DNA of 64,000 bases from Ancrocorticia populi (GTDB lineage: Bacteria > Actinomycetota > Actinomycetes > Actinomycetales > Actinomycetaceae), in assembly GCF_003123745.1 (NCBI RefSeq), contig NZ_QETB01000001.1, positions 496,001-560,000 of the forward strand. Direction: 5' to 3'. Numbering within the stretch: the stretch's first letter is position 1; each line of letters opens with the position of its first letter. Shown here piece by piece: positions 16,742 through 24,700 of the stretch. Made by a program: the position numbers and the translations under genes. Under the pieces are notes generated by a model that ran no database searches, was not told the origin of the DNA, and saw only the letters and a program-made list of their open reading frames with translations.

Positions 16742-16974
16742 TGTTTAAGAGAATCAACGATCTCTTCGGCCACGGGTTTTTCTCGTTGGCAGGGGGAATT
16801 GTCTTCGCCGCTGGCCTGACCTATGCGGTACTTTCTGGCGTAACACAGTCGATAAATGGTTCGGTCCGCGCTGGGCTCATTCTTGCGGTTGTGGGGATCG
16901 CTCTTCTCCTTATTGGTGTTGCGCGGACTCATCTGGGAGGTAGGCCGACAAGCCGATCTCACGACACGAAATAG
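16741..16974 (+). CDS. Small two-helix membrane protein, partner of the secreted protein
   Basis: 77 aa starting at the ATG that overlaps the upstream TAA (TAATG), so the pair is translationally coupled. Two hydrophobic helices are evident, about residues 13-35 (FFSLAGGIVFAAGLTYAVLS) and 43-62 (AGLILAVVGIALLLIGVA), with a short basic C-terminus. Size and position would suit an immunity or processing partner of the preceding secreted product, but there is no homology evidence for that here. Confidence 0.6.
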   Translation: MFKRINDLFGHGFFSLAGGIVFAAGLTYAVLSGVTQSINGSVRAGLILAVVGIALLLIGVARTHLGGRPTSRSHDTK

Positions 16975-16994
16975 ATTTGTTTAATCTATTTATC

Positions 16995-17028
16995 AAGGGT
17001 GGGGCAGTTCATGAACTGCCCCACCCTT
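16995..17028. terminator. 34-bp perfect palindrome, bidirectional terminator of gapA and the island operon
   Basis: The 15-bp arms AAGGGTGGGGCAGTT and AACTGCCCCACCCTT flank CATG, which is itself palindromic. It lies 18 bp past the gapA stop and 20 bp past the stop of the membrane protein gene, with short T-rich tails on each side. Confidence 0.85.
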
Positions 17029-17046
17029 TCCTTGTTAGTAATTAGC

Positions 17047-18051
17047 TCAGATTCTGCGGCTGATTAGTTCCGAGAGCTCCACAAGGCGATTGGAGAAACC
17101 CCACTCATTGTCATACCAGCCCAGCACCTTGACGTGGTTGCCGATCACTTGGGTGAGGGGAGCGTCAAAGATAACGGAGTGCGGATTTCCAACGATGTCC
17201 GAAGAAACAATTGGCGCTTCCGAGTAGGCGAGGTAACGGGACATCTCGGATGAAGCCGCGGCCTCCCGGAATGCCGCATTAACCTCTTCTGTGGTTGTTT
17301 CGCGGTTCAGGACTGCCGTAAAGTCCGTAATTGAACCAACCGGGACCGGCACTCGCAGCGCGAAGCCTGTTAGCTTTCCAGCCAGCTCGGGGATAATCTT
17401 CCCGATCGTGCTTGCAGCTCCCGATGACGTTGGAATGGTGGAAAGTGCCGCCGCCCGTGCCCTGCGGAGATCGCTGTGCGGGGCATCGTGAAGGCGCTGG
17501 TCACTGGTGTAGGCGTGTACCGTGTTCATGAATCCGGTTTCAATACCGAAGGTATCGTTGAGCACTTTGGCCATAGGAGCAAGGCAATTTGTGGTGCACG
17601 AGCCGTTGGAGAACACGTCTGAGCTGTTCACGTCAATGGTATCGGTGTTCACGCCCAGTACGATAGCCGGTACATCACCCTTTGCCGGTGCCGAGATGAT
17701 GACTTTCTTCGCGCCTCCTTTCAGATGTGCGCTGGCGGCATCGGCATTGGTGAAGAGACCCGTGGATTCAATAACAATATCTGCTCCCACTTCACCCCAT
17801 GGGATCTGTGCTGGATCCCTCTGAGAGAAAACTTTGATGGTGTGGCCCTGAACCGTGATTTCGTTGGCGGAAGCGGAAACGCCGTCCAGATGGCCCGAAA
17901 TGGAATCCCATTCGAGCAGGCTTGCAAGAGTTTCTACATTCGTAATGTCGTTGATCGCAACTACATCTATATCTGCATTGCTGGCCAGTACGGCGCGCAG
18001 GTAGCTGCGGCCGATGCGTCCAAAACCGTTAATTCCAACTCGTGTGGTCAT
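17047..18051 (-). CDS. gapA: Glyceraldehyde-3-phosphate dehydrogenase, type I
   Basis: 334 aa glycolytic enzyme. N-terminal NAD fold (VGINGFGRIGRSYLRAVL), catalytic SNGSCTTNCLAPMAKVL with the active-site Cys, the partner His region (VHAYTSDQRLHDAPH), TGFALRVPVPVGSITDF and the C-terminal WYDNEWGFSNRLVEL. GGAG lies just before the ATG. Its last 41 codons have a decayed duplicate at 15842-15964, so the present 3' end may have been brought in with the neighbouring island. Confidence 0.97.
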   Translation of the reverse strand: MTTRVGINGFGRIGRSYLRAVLASNADIDVVAINDITNVETLASLLEWDSISGHLDGVSASANEITVQGHTIKVFSQRDPAQIPWGEVGADIVIESTGLFTNADAASAHLKGGAKKVIISAPAKGDVPAIVLGVNTDTIDVNSSDVFSNGSCTTNCLAPMAKVLNDTFGIETGFMNTVHAYTSDQRLHDAPHSDLRRARAAALSTIPTSSGAASTIGKIIPELAGKLTGFALRVPVPVGSITDFTAVLNRETTTEEVNAAFREAAASSEMSRYLAYSEAPIVSSDIVGNPHSVIFDAPLTQVIGNHVKVLGWYDNEWGFSNRLVELSELISRRI

Positions 18052-18113
18052 GATTTCTCCTTAATATATCGGTGGTCAGTTGTTCGCAGGACGTGTGGTC
18101 CGTGCGATGGGTA

Positions 18114-18716
18114 TTAGGCGGTGCTGTTCCCAGCGACCTGGTGGGATTGAGCGAGTGAATCAAGCATGGACGCCATTCCGTGCACGGCATCGTCCATCGG
18201 CTGCTGAGAGCCGTAAGCTCGCGAAAGCACGTATCCGCCTTGAAGTACGGCTGTGAGGGTGCGGGCGAGCTGCTGCGAATCGAGGCTCTCGGGGAGCTCT
18301 TTAGCCTTAATCGCCGCGTCGATCATTTTTATCCAACTCTGTTCAGTGGCGCGGAAGGCATCTTCGACCATACTGAGAAGCTCCGGATCCTCAAGTACTT
18401 TGGGATCTTGAGTCATGCGGCCTATACGGCATCCTTTGAGTCCGGGACGTGGACGGAGAAGGTGGGCCTTCAATTCTTCGAGTGGCGAGGAGCGAACTGT
18501 GCCGGCGTCCTGATCCAACAGCTCGGATATGTTCTGGCTCAATGCGGCAACTGCAAGCTCGTGCTTGCCTGAAAAATGATGGTAGAAGGAGCCCTGACCT
18601 ACCTCCGCAGCAGCCATAACATCGCGCGGGCTGGTTGCCGCATATCCCTTCTCCCACAGAAGCAGCGCCATCGCGTTGACAAGGCGCTCGCGTGAGGTAT
18701 TTCCCGAAGTCTTCAT
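18114..18716 (-). CDS. TetR-family transcriptional regulator
   Basis: About 200 aa. HTH near the N-terminus: SRERLVNAMALLLWEKGY, then PRDVMAAAEVGQGSFYHHFS. The C-terminal part (LLRPRPGLKGCRIGRMTQD) resembles the TetR_C_16/YcdC-like group. I prefer ATG 18716 over the upstream ATG at 18752 because a promoter lies in between, with the -10 TACACT 6 nt before this ATG, so the mRNA would be leaderless. Probably autoregulated through a palindrome in its promoter. No target gene adjoins it apart from gapA, 62 bp downstream on the same strand. Confidence 0.88.
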   Translation of the reverse strand: MKTSGNTSRERLVNAMALLLWEKGYAATSPRDVMAAAEVGQGSFYHHFSGKHELAVAALSQNISELLDQDAGTVRSSPLEELKAHLLRPRPGLKGCRIGRMTQDPKVLEDPELLSMVEDAFRATEQSWIKMIDAAIKAKELPESLDSQQLARTLTAVLQGGYVLSRAYGSQQPMDDAVHGMASMLDSLAQSHQVAGNSTA

Positions 18717-18722
18717 GTCTAG

Positions 18723-18752
18723 AGTGTAACTACTAGTATGTACAAAACACAA
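18723..18752 (-). promoter_or_regulatory. Promoter and operator-like palindrome of the tetR gene
   Basis: On the minus strand TTGTGT and TACACT (18728-18723) are 18 bp apart. The spacer holds TACTAGTA inside an imperfect 18-bp palindrome (14 of 18 symmetric positions), a plausible TetR-type operator. Confidence 0.45.
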
Positions 18753-18834
18753 GAGTTCAATAGTGAGTGCCTAGGGACCGTCTAGCACACACGAGGGGTA
18801 GCCTACTATGTATGCCAAGTGGTAGCCTTGAGTG

Positions 18835-19065
18835 ATGACTTCAACAACAGTGAAGGTTTCGACTGAGCTCCGTGACAGAATCAACCGCGAGGCACAAGCT
18901 AGGGGAACCACAGCAGCCAGCTTGATCGAGCTAATGTTGGACGATTATGTACGCCGTCAGCGGATGGAAGCTTTTGGCGCAGCAATCCGCGGCGCTGATC
19001 AGGCCTATTGGGATGAGTTCCATGACTGGGATGTGGCGTTAGGCGACGGATCTTCCGATGAGTAA
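18835..19065 (+). CDS. MazE-like antitoxin (ribbon-helix-helix type)
   Basis: 76 aa. The N-terminus (STTVKVSTELRDRINREAQA, RGTTAASLIELML) is a ribbon-helix-helix DNA-binding domain and the acidic tail (YWDEFHDWDVALGDGSSDE) would occlude the toxin. It overlaps the MazF-like gene by 8 bp. A GTG at 18832 directly precedes the ATG. The 50 bp upstream contain repeated GGTAGCC, a possible operator. Actinobacterial MazEF antitoxins often have this RHH form. Confidence 0.8.
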   Translation: MTSTTVKVSTELRDRINREAQARGTTAASLIELMLDDYVRRQRMEAFGAAIRGADQAYWDEFHDWDVALGDGSSDE

Positions 19066-19417
19066 CCTCCATCGCGGCGAACTCGTGTGGGCCGAGCTGG
19101 ATCCAGTCCGAGGGCGCGAGCAGGCAGGACGGCGTCCGGTTCTCGTTGTTGCCAGCGAGCTGTATCTGGAGCAGGCCGACACGTTAGCGATCGTTATACC
19201 CGTAACCACGGTAGACCGAGGATGGCCTAACCACGTTCGGTTGCGGGGTCCGCATGTTGGTCTTGAGGAGCCCACCTTTGCCATGACGGAGCAGCCCCGA
19301 ACCATAACTCGGGATCGGCTTGGCCGTAGTATCGGCGTCGTGGATACAGCCACCATGCGTGAGGTGGACGGCTGGCTGAGGGACTTCCTTGCGTTACCCA
19401 GAAAAATAGGAGGCTAG
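19058..19417 (+). CDS. mazF: MazF/PemK-family endoribonuclease toxin
   Basis: 119 aa with the CcdB/MazF fold motifs: RGELVWAELDPVRGREQAG, RRPVLVVAS, IPVTTVDRGWPNHV, and the downstream region EQPRTITRDRLGRSIGVVD. Family members cut single-stranded mRNA at short sites and are blocked by the cognate antitoxin, encoded just upstream with an 8-bp overlap. Its stop overlaps the convergent GNAT gene by 4 bp. The length is normal and all expected motifs are present, so it looks intact. Confidence 0.88.
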   Translation: MSNLHRGELVWAELDPVRGREQAGRRPVLVVASELYLEQADTLAIVIPVTTVDRGWPNHVRLRGPHVGLEEPTFAMTEQPRTITRDRLGRSIGVVDTATMREVDGWLRDFLALPRKIGG

Positions 19418-20040
19418 ACGCCCTGATTCGTTAGCTCCCACTGGTGGCGGTCCATCGCGTAGAGCACGCAATCCTTCTGGGCGTCGGGCAGGGTTGGGTG
19501 CGTGAACTCGCGTTCGAGGTGCATACCGATCTTTTCCATCACGCGACGGCTGGGTGCGTTGTCCGCGGTGGTGTAGGAGCCAAGGTGGCCTAGGCGCTCG
19601 ATCCCAAACGCATAATCGCGGGCAGCTCGCGCCCCTTCGGTTGCGAGCCCCTGATTCCATACTTCCTTGGTGAGCCGCCAGCCGATTTCATAGCTTATGT
19701 CTGTGGGAACCTCAGCCGGGAGCGGGTGCAAACCGATGAAGCCTATGAAAGTGGCGGGAGGTAGGATGGCGGGCTTGCCGCGATCGTCAATGTAGGCCAC
19801 GGCGTCCTTTGTTTCGGCCGCCCAGAGTCCAAAGCCATTGGTTACGAGCTCATCCTGGAACTCGAGCGCCTGTTCAACGGACTTTTCCGGCGACTGGACG
19901 GAGGGGAAGTACTCCCGGACTGCGGGGTCGGCGTTCATGGTGATCCAATCATGGAGATCGTCCTCATGCCACCCGCGCAGAAGGATCCTCTCGGTCTCCA
20001 GCATGAACACATCTTCATCGCGATCAAACTCAGCTGTCAT
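19414..20040 (-). CDS. GNAT-family N-acetyltransferase
   Basis: About 208 aa of the RimJ/RimL-like acetyltransferase group: ETERILLRGWHEDDLHDW at the start, FIGFIGLHPLP, YEIGWRLTKEVWNQGLATEGARA (acetyl-CoA pyrophosphate loop), TTADNAPSRRVMEKIGM and the final strand. It would acetylate an amine, perhaps a protein N-terminus or an antibiotic. ATG 20040 is chosen because a consensus TATAAT lies 7 nt before it on the minus strand, which predicts a leaderless transcript. Confidence 0.88.
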   Translation of the reverse strand: MTAEFDRDEDVFMLETERILLRGWHEDDLHDWITMNADPAVREYFPSVQSPEKSVEQALEFQDELVTNGFGLWAAETKDAVAYIDDRGKPAILPPATFIGFIGLHPLPAEVPTDISYEIGWRLTKEVWNQGLATEGARAARDYAFGIERLGHLGSYTTADNAPSRRVMEKIGMHLEREFTHPTLPDAQKDCVLYAMDRHQWELTNQGV

Positions 20041-20047
20041 ACGGTGG

Positions 20048-20053
20048 ATTATA
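20048..20053 (-). promoter_or_regulatory. -10 box of the GNAT gene (leaderless start)
   Basis: TATAAT on the minus strand (20053-20048), then 7 nt, then ATG 20040. Confidence 0.5.
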
Positions 20054-20090
20054 GTGACCGGCACAGCGAGAGCCGCCGTAGGGTGAAAAC

Positions 20091-20247
20091 GTGTGGGAGT
20101 ATGCGCTTTTGTTCGCGGCTGGGAATCGGAGCATTTATCGGCGGGTACCTCGGCCCCGTCATCCAGCGGGTGATCCCCGAAAGAATCATGCGGATTCTGG
20201 TGGTCCTCGGTGGGCTGATACTGACGGTGTGGTTGTTGTTGAGGTGA
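20091..20247 (+). pseudogene. C-terminal remnant of a TauE/SafE-family permease
   Basis: The last codons read IGAFIGGYLGPVIQRVIPER, then MRILVVLGGLILTVWLLLR and a stop, which matches the usual end of TauE/SafE (DUF81) membrane exporters. The preceding helix continues only in another frame (VWEYALLFAAG from 20091), so there is a frameshift as well as loss of the first four fifths of the gene. This is a gene relic next to the GNAT promoter. Confidence 0.6.
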
Positions 20248-20333
20248 GTTTCGTCGTCGTCGGTAAAAACGGCTGTGAGCAAGTCCCCAACCTCCGGGGC
20301 GAACTCGTACTGGAACCGGGCCGTTCGCGCGGC

Positions 20334-20469
20334 TAAAATGGCATGGTTGCCTCGGCGAGGGAGTTCAGCTCCGTTATCGACGCGGTGGGTAGTTCTTGTG
20401 CCTACGGCCCACGAGGCCAACATTGGCCGCCCAAAAGGGTGGTTACGCACAATGAAAGGAGTACCCACG
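20334..20469 (+). promoter_or_regulatory. Promoter and 130-nt leader of rplY
   Basis: TAAAAT (20334-20339) is a likely -10, leaving about 125 nt of untranslated leader. The leader contains GGCCAACATTGGCC (6-bp stem) and an A/G-rich stretch before the ribosome binding site. A long structured leader would permit autoregulation by L25, but this is inference. Confidence 0.35.
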
Positions 20470-21099
20470 ATGGCAGAACGCACAAAGCTCATCGCTGAAG
20501 CTCGTAATTCTTTTGGTAAGGGTTCATCCCGTCAGCTCCGCCGCGCGGGGCGCGTTCCTGCGGTTGCTTACGGCCACGGCACCGATCCGGTGCATATGTC
20601 CGTTGATGCGCACGAGCTGTTCCTTGCGATCAAGGGCCAGGCTAACGCCCTTCTGGACGTTGAGCTGGACGGCGAGAAGATGCTGGTTTTGGTTAAGGAT
20701 ATCCAGCGTCACCCGATTTCCCGCGATTACCTGCACGCAGATCTGCTCCGCGTGAAGCGTGGCGAGAAGGTTCAGGTTGAGGTTCCCGTTGAGGTCATCG
20801 GCGAGCCAGCACCTGGCACGATCCATACGGTTGAGTACATGGCTCTGCCCATTCTTGCTCCGGCAACGGACATCCCGGATTACATCACGGTGGACGTCAC
20901 GGGCCGCGCCGATGGCGAGCACATCACTGTTGGGGACATTGACTTCCCGGCCGGTGTTGAGTGCGAGCTCGAGTCCGATACCATCGTGGTTGTTGTGACC
21001 ACGCCTGAGGTTGATCTGGAGCTCGAGGCCGCTGATGAGGCCGCCGCCGAAGCTGCTTCCGCTGCATCGGATGCCGAAGCCAAGGAAGACGCCGAGTAA
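20470..21099 (+). CDS. rplY: 50S ribosomal protein L25/general stress protein Ctc
   Basis: 209 aa, the long Ctc form. Domain 1 binds 5S rRNA (KGSSRQLRRAGRVPAVAYGHG, then the beta-barrel up to HADLLRV), domain 2 is the TL5/Ctc C-terminal domain (EVPVEVIGEPAPG to IVVVVTTPEVDLE), followed by an Ala/Glu/Asp-rich acidic tail. The ATG at 20470 has AAAGGAG 8 nt upstream; the frame is open further upstream but that part is not protein-like. A strong hairpin separates it from pth. Confidence 0.96.
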   Translation: MAERTKLIAEARNSFGKGSSRQLRRAGRVPAVAYGHGTDPVHMSVDAHELFLAIKGQANALLDVELDGEKMLVLVKDIQRHPISRDYLHADLLRVKRGEKVQVEVPVEVIGEPAPGTIHTVEYMALPILAPATDIPDYITVDVTGRADGEHITVGDIDFPAGVECELESDTIVVVVTTPEVDLELEAADEAAAEAASAASDAEAKEDAE

Positions 21100-21114
21100 G
21101 GCTGATTAAGGTTA

Positions 21115-21144
21115 GGTTGTGGCGCCCTTCGGGGCGCCACAACC
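21115..21144 (+). terminator. Hairpin with UUCG tetraloop after rplY
   Basis: The 13-bp arms GGTTGTGGCGCCC and GGGCGCCACAACC close a TTCG loop. No T-run follows, so it may attenuate rather than stop transcription into pth. Confidence 0.7.
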
Positions 21145-21159
21145 ATCTGTAAGGAGAAC

Positions 21160-21726
21160 ATGTACGCGGTAATTGGTCTGGGTAACCCGGGGGAGAAGTA
21201 CGCCCGAACTCGTCACAATGCCGGGCACATGCTCATTGACGTGATGGCCGAACGTGCCGGGGGATCGCTCAAGGCTCACCGTGCCTCGGGTACCCACGCA
21301 CTTGGTGCGCGGATGGGCGAGGAGCGGGTCATTCTGGCAACCTGCGATTCCTACATGAATACTTCCGGCGGCCCCGTGAAGAAACTGCTCGACTATTACA
21401 AGGTTGCCCCAGAAAACCTCATTGTGATCCATGACGATCTAGATCTGCCGTTCGGCACCGTTAAGCTCAAGCGTGGTGGCGGCGAAGGTGGACACAACGG
21501 CCTGAAATCGATCTCCTCCACTACGGGAACCAAGAACTACATTCGCCTCCGACTCGGGATCGGACGCCCGCCCGGCCGGCAAGACGCCGCCGATTACGTG
21601 CTGCGCCCCTTCTCTTCCGCCGAGCGCGCGGATCTTCCCACGCTTCTTGAACGCGGGGCGGACGCGATAGAGGATGTTATTGCCATCGGCCTAGATAAGG
21701 CCACCACACGCCTCCACTCCCTCTGA
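21160..21726 (+). CDS. pth: Peptidyl-tRNA hydrolase
   Basis: 188 aa. It releases tRNA from peptidyl-tRNA dropped by ribosomes. Catalytic and tRNA-binding residues are visible in VIGLGNPGEKYARTRHNAGH (Asn10, His20), SYMNTSGGPV and HDDLDLPFG (Asp93), and GGEGGHNGLKSI. AAGGAG precedes the ATG. It sits in the conserved rplY-pth-mfd order, 9 bp before mfd. Confidence 0.97.
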   Translation: MYAVIGLGNPGEKYARTRHNAGHMLIDVMAERAGGSLKAHRASGTHALGARMGEERVILATCDSYMNTSGGPVKKLLDYYKVAPENLIVIHDDLDLPFGTVKLKRGGGEGGHNGLKSISSTTGTKNYIRLRLGIGRPPGRQDAADYVLRPFSSAERADLPTLLERGADAIEDVIAIGLDKATTRLHSL

Positions 21727-21735
21727 GAGGAACAC

Positions 21736-24700
21736 ATGGATTTACGCCCGCTTCTGCCACTCATCGCGCACGATCCTGCGCTCGCGGTGCCTCAGGCGGC
21801 GAACATCTCCATGCCGCGCGGTATGGTTCCGCCGGTCCTCGCTCACTTTGAGGGCAAGGTCAAGCCTCTTATCGTTGCTGTGACCGCCACCGGGCGCGGG
21901 GCCGAGGAGCTTCACGGTGCCCTGCGCGCGTACCTGCCAGATTCCGTGCTGGAAGTGTTTCCATCGTGGGAGACGCTGCCGCACGAGCGGCTATCGCCCC
22001 GGTCCGATACCGTGGCCCAGCGCCTGTTGGTCCAGCGCCGCCTCGCACACCCCGAAGAGTTCGATCCGCTACGCGTTCTTGTCATGCCCGTGCGGGCGTT
22101 GCTTCAGCCGATCGCGGCGGGGCTGGGGGAGCTGACTCCCGTGCGCGTAGGCGTGGGCGATCAGATCGATGTGGAGCAGCTAGAAAACGATCTGGTGAAT
22201 GCTGCCTATGTTCGGGTGGACATGGTGGAGCGCCGCGGTGAATTTGCCGTTCGTGGCGGCATCATTGACGTATTCCCTCCCACCCAATCACACCCGCTGC
22301 GCTTGGAGCTGTTCGGCGATGAAGTGGATGAGATCCGGACGTTCTCCGTGGCCGATCAGCGCTCGATGGAAGATGCTGAGGAACTTTTTGCCACGCCATG
22401 CAGGGAGATTCTGCTGACGGATCAGGTACGGCAGCACGCCCGCGACCTGATGCTCACCCTCCCGGGCGCTCAAGACATGCTGGCTCAAATTGCCGATGGC
22501 ATCGCGCCAGAGGGAATGGAATCCCTAGCGCCGGCCTTAGTGGACAAGATGATCCCTGTGGTGGCAACGCTCCCGAGTGGTGCCAAGATCAGTGTGGTGG
22601 AGCCCGAACGCGTTGCCCAGCGCGCCGAATCGCTGATCGCCACCACGGAAGAATTCCTCTCTGCAGCGTGGAGTGCCGCCGCAGCCGGCGGAAACGTCCC
22701 GATTAACGTGGACGCTGCCTCATTTGCCACGCTAGACGATACTCGTGATCAGGCGCTGGAGCGGGGGCACGAGTGGCTGACGGTTGGAGGCTTTGCGGCG
22801 GCTACAACCTCTGCCGTAAGCTCCGCCAACGTGAGCGCCCGTGAACCCCAGCGCTTCCTCGGCAAGGTGGATGAGGCCATCAAGGCCATCGGTGGGTTTT
22901 CCCGCGAATCGTGGCGAATGGTGCTGGCCGTTGAGGGTGCTGGCCTAGGCCGCCGCCTGCGCGATCAGCTTGAAGAGGCCGGCGTTCCCTCGCTCTACGT
23001 GCAGGATCTCCCCGCTGAACTCCAACCGTCGATCTGTTACGTGACAGCCGCTCCGATCGCCTCTGGCTTCGTCATGGTGGAGCAACGCCTTGCGGTGTTC
23101 GCGGCATCGGACATCATGGGGCGCGGTGGATCTTCCACCCGCGACATGCGCAAGATGCCCGCCCGCCGCAAGGCCACGGTAGACCCGCTGGCGCTCAAGC
23201 CGGGCGATTACATTGTCCACGAGCAGCACGGCGTGGGCCGCTTCGTCAAGATGGCCAAGCGTGCCATCGGATCGAACCGGGAGACTCAGCGCGAGTACAT
23301 CGTGGTGGAGTATGCTTCCACGCGCCGCGGCGTCCCACCCGATCAGCTGTGGGTGCCCACTGATTCGCTCGATCAGATCTCCAAATACTCGGGCGGAGAG
23401 GCCCCCACCCTCAACAAGATGGGTGGAGCGGACTGGTCCAAAACCAAGGCGAAGGCCAAGGCCGCCACCCGCGAAATTGCGGGCGAACTGGTGAGGTTGT
23501 ACGCCCAACGCCAGGCCACCAAGGGTTTCGCGTTTTCCCCGGATTCCCCGTGGCAGCACGAACTCGAAGACGCCTTCGCCTATGTAGAAACATCCGATCA
23601 GCTCCATACGATCGAAGAGGTTAAGGCGGATATGGAGAAGCCGGTCCCGATGGACCGCCTCATCTCCGGCGATGTTGGGTACGGCAAGACGGAGATCGCT
23701 GTACGCGCCGCCTTTAAGGCGGTGCAGGATTCCAAGCAGGTGGCGATCCTCGTGCCCACTACCCTGTTGGTCCAGCAGCACCTCGAGACCTTCACTGAGC
23801 GCTATCAGGGGTTCCCGGTGCGCTTGGCCGCTCTGTCCCGCTTCCAGTCCGATCGCGAATCGGATGAGACGATTGCCGGCCTTGCCAGTGGTGAGGTGGA
23901 TGTAGTGATTGGCACTCACCGCCTTCTCACGGGCAACGTGCGCTTCAAGGATCTTGGCCTCGTCATCATTGATGAGGAACAGCGGTTCGGTGTGGAGCAT
24001 AAAGAGACGCTGAAGCAGCTTTATCCCACCGTGGATGTGCTCTCGATGTCCGCCACCCCAATTCCGCGAACGCTTGAGATGGCCGTGACGGGCGTACGCG
24101 AGATGTCCACGCTTGCCACCCCGCCCGAGGAGCGCCACCCCGTCCTCACCTATGTGGGGGCCCGCGAGGACAAGCAGATTGTGGCGGCGATTCGGCGCGA
24201 GCTCTTGCGCGATGGCCAGATCTTCTTTGTTCATAACCGGGTGCACGATATGCCGCGCGTGACGGCCCATCTTCAGGAGCTGGTTCCCGAGGCCCGCATC
24301 GCGATGGCCAACGGGAAGATGAGCGAGAGTCAACTAGAGCAGGTGATCGACGATTTCTGGCAGAAAGAAGTCGATGTACTCGTGTGTACCACGATCGTGG
24401 AGACTGGCCTAGACATCTCCAACGCCAACACACTCATCGTGGAGAACGCCGATAAGTTCGGGTTGTCCCAGTTGCACCAGCTGCGCGGGAGAGTGGGCCG
24501 TGGGCGGGAACGCGCCTACGCCTACTTCCTCTACGAACCCGATCGCACTATGACGGAGAACGCCCTAGAACGCCTGCGCACGATCGCGTCGAACTCTGAT
24601 CTTGGCGCCGGAATCCAGGTGGCCATGAAGGACTTGGAGATCCGCGGCGCCGGCAACATGCTGGGTGGCGAGCAGTCCGGCCAGATCGCCGGGGTTGGTT

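Noticed and set aside
22945-24333. 462-codon open frame opposite mfd
   Set aside because: It is the antisense shadow of the mfd helicase region; long antisense frames are common in GC-rich genes.
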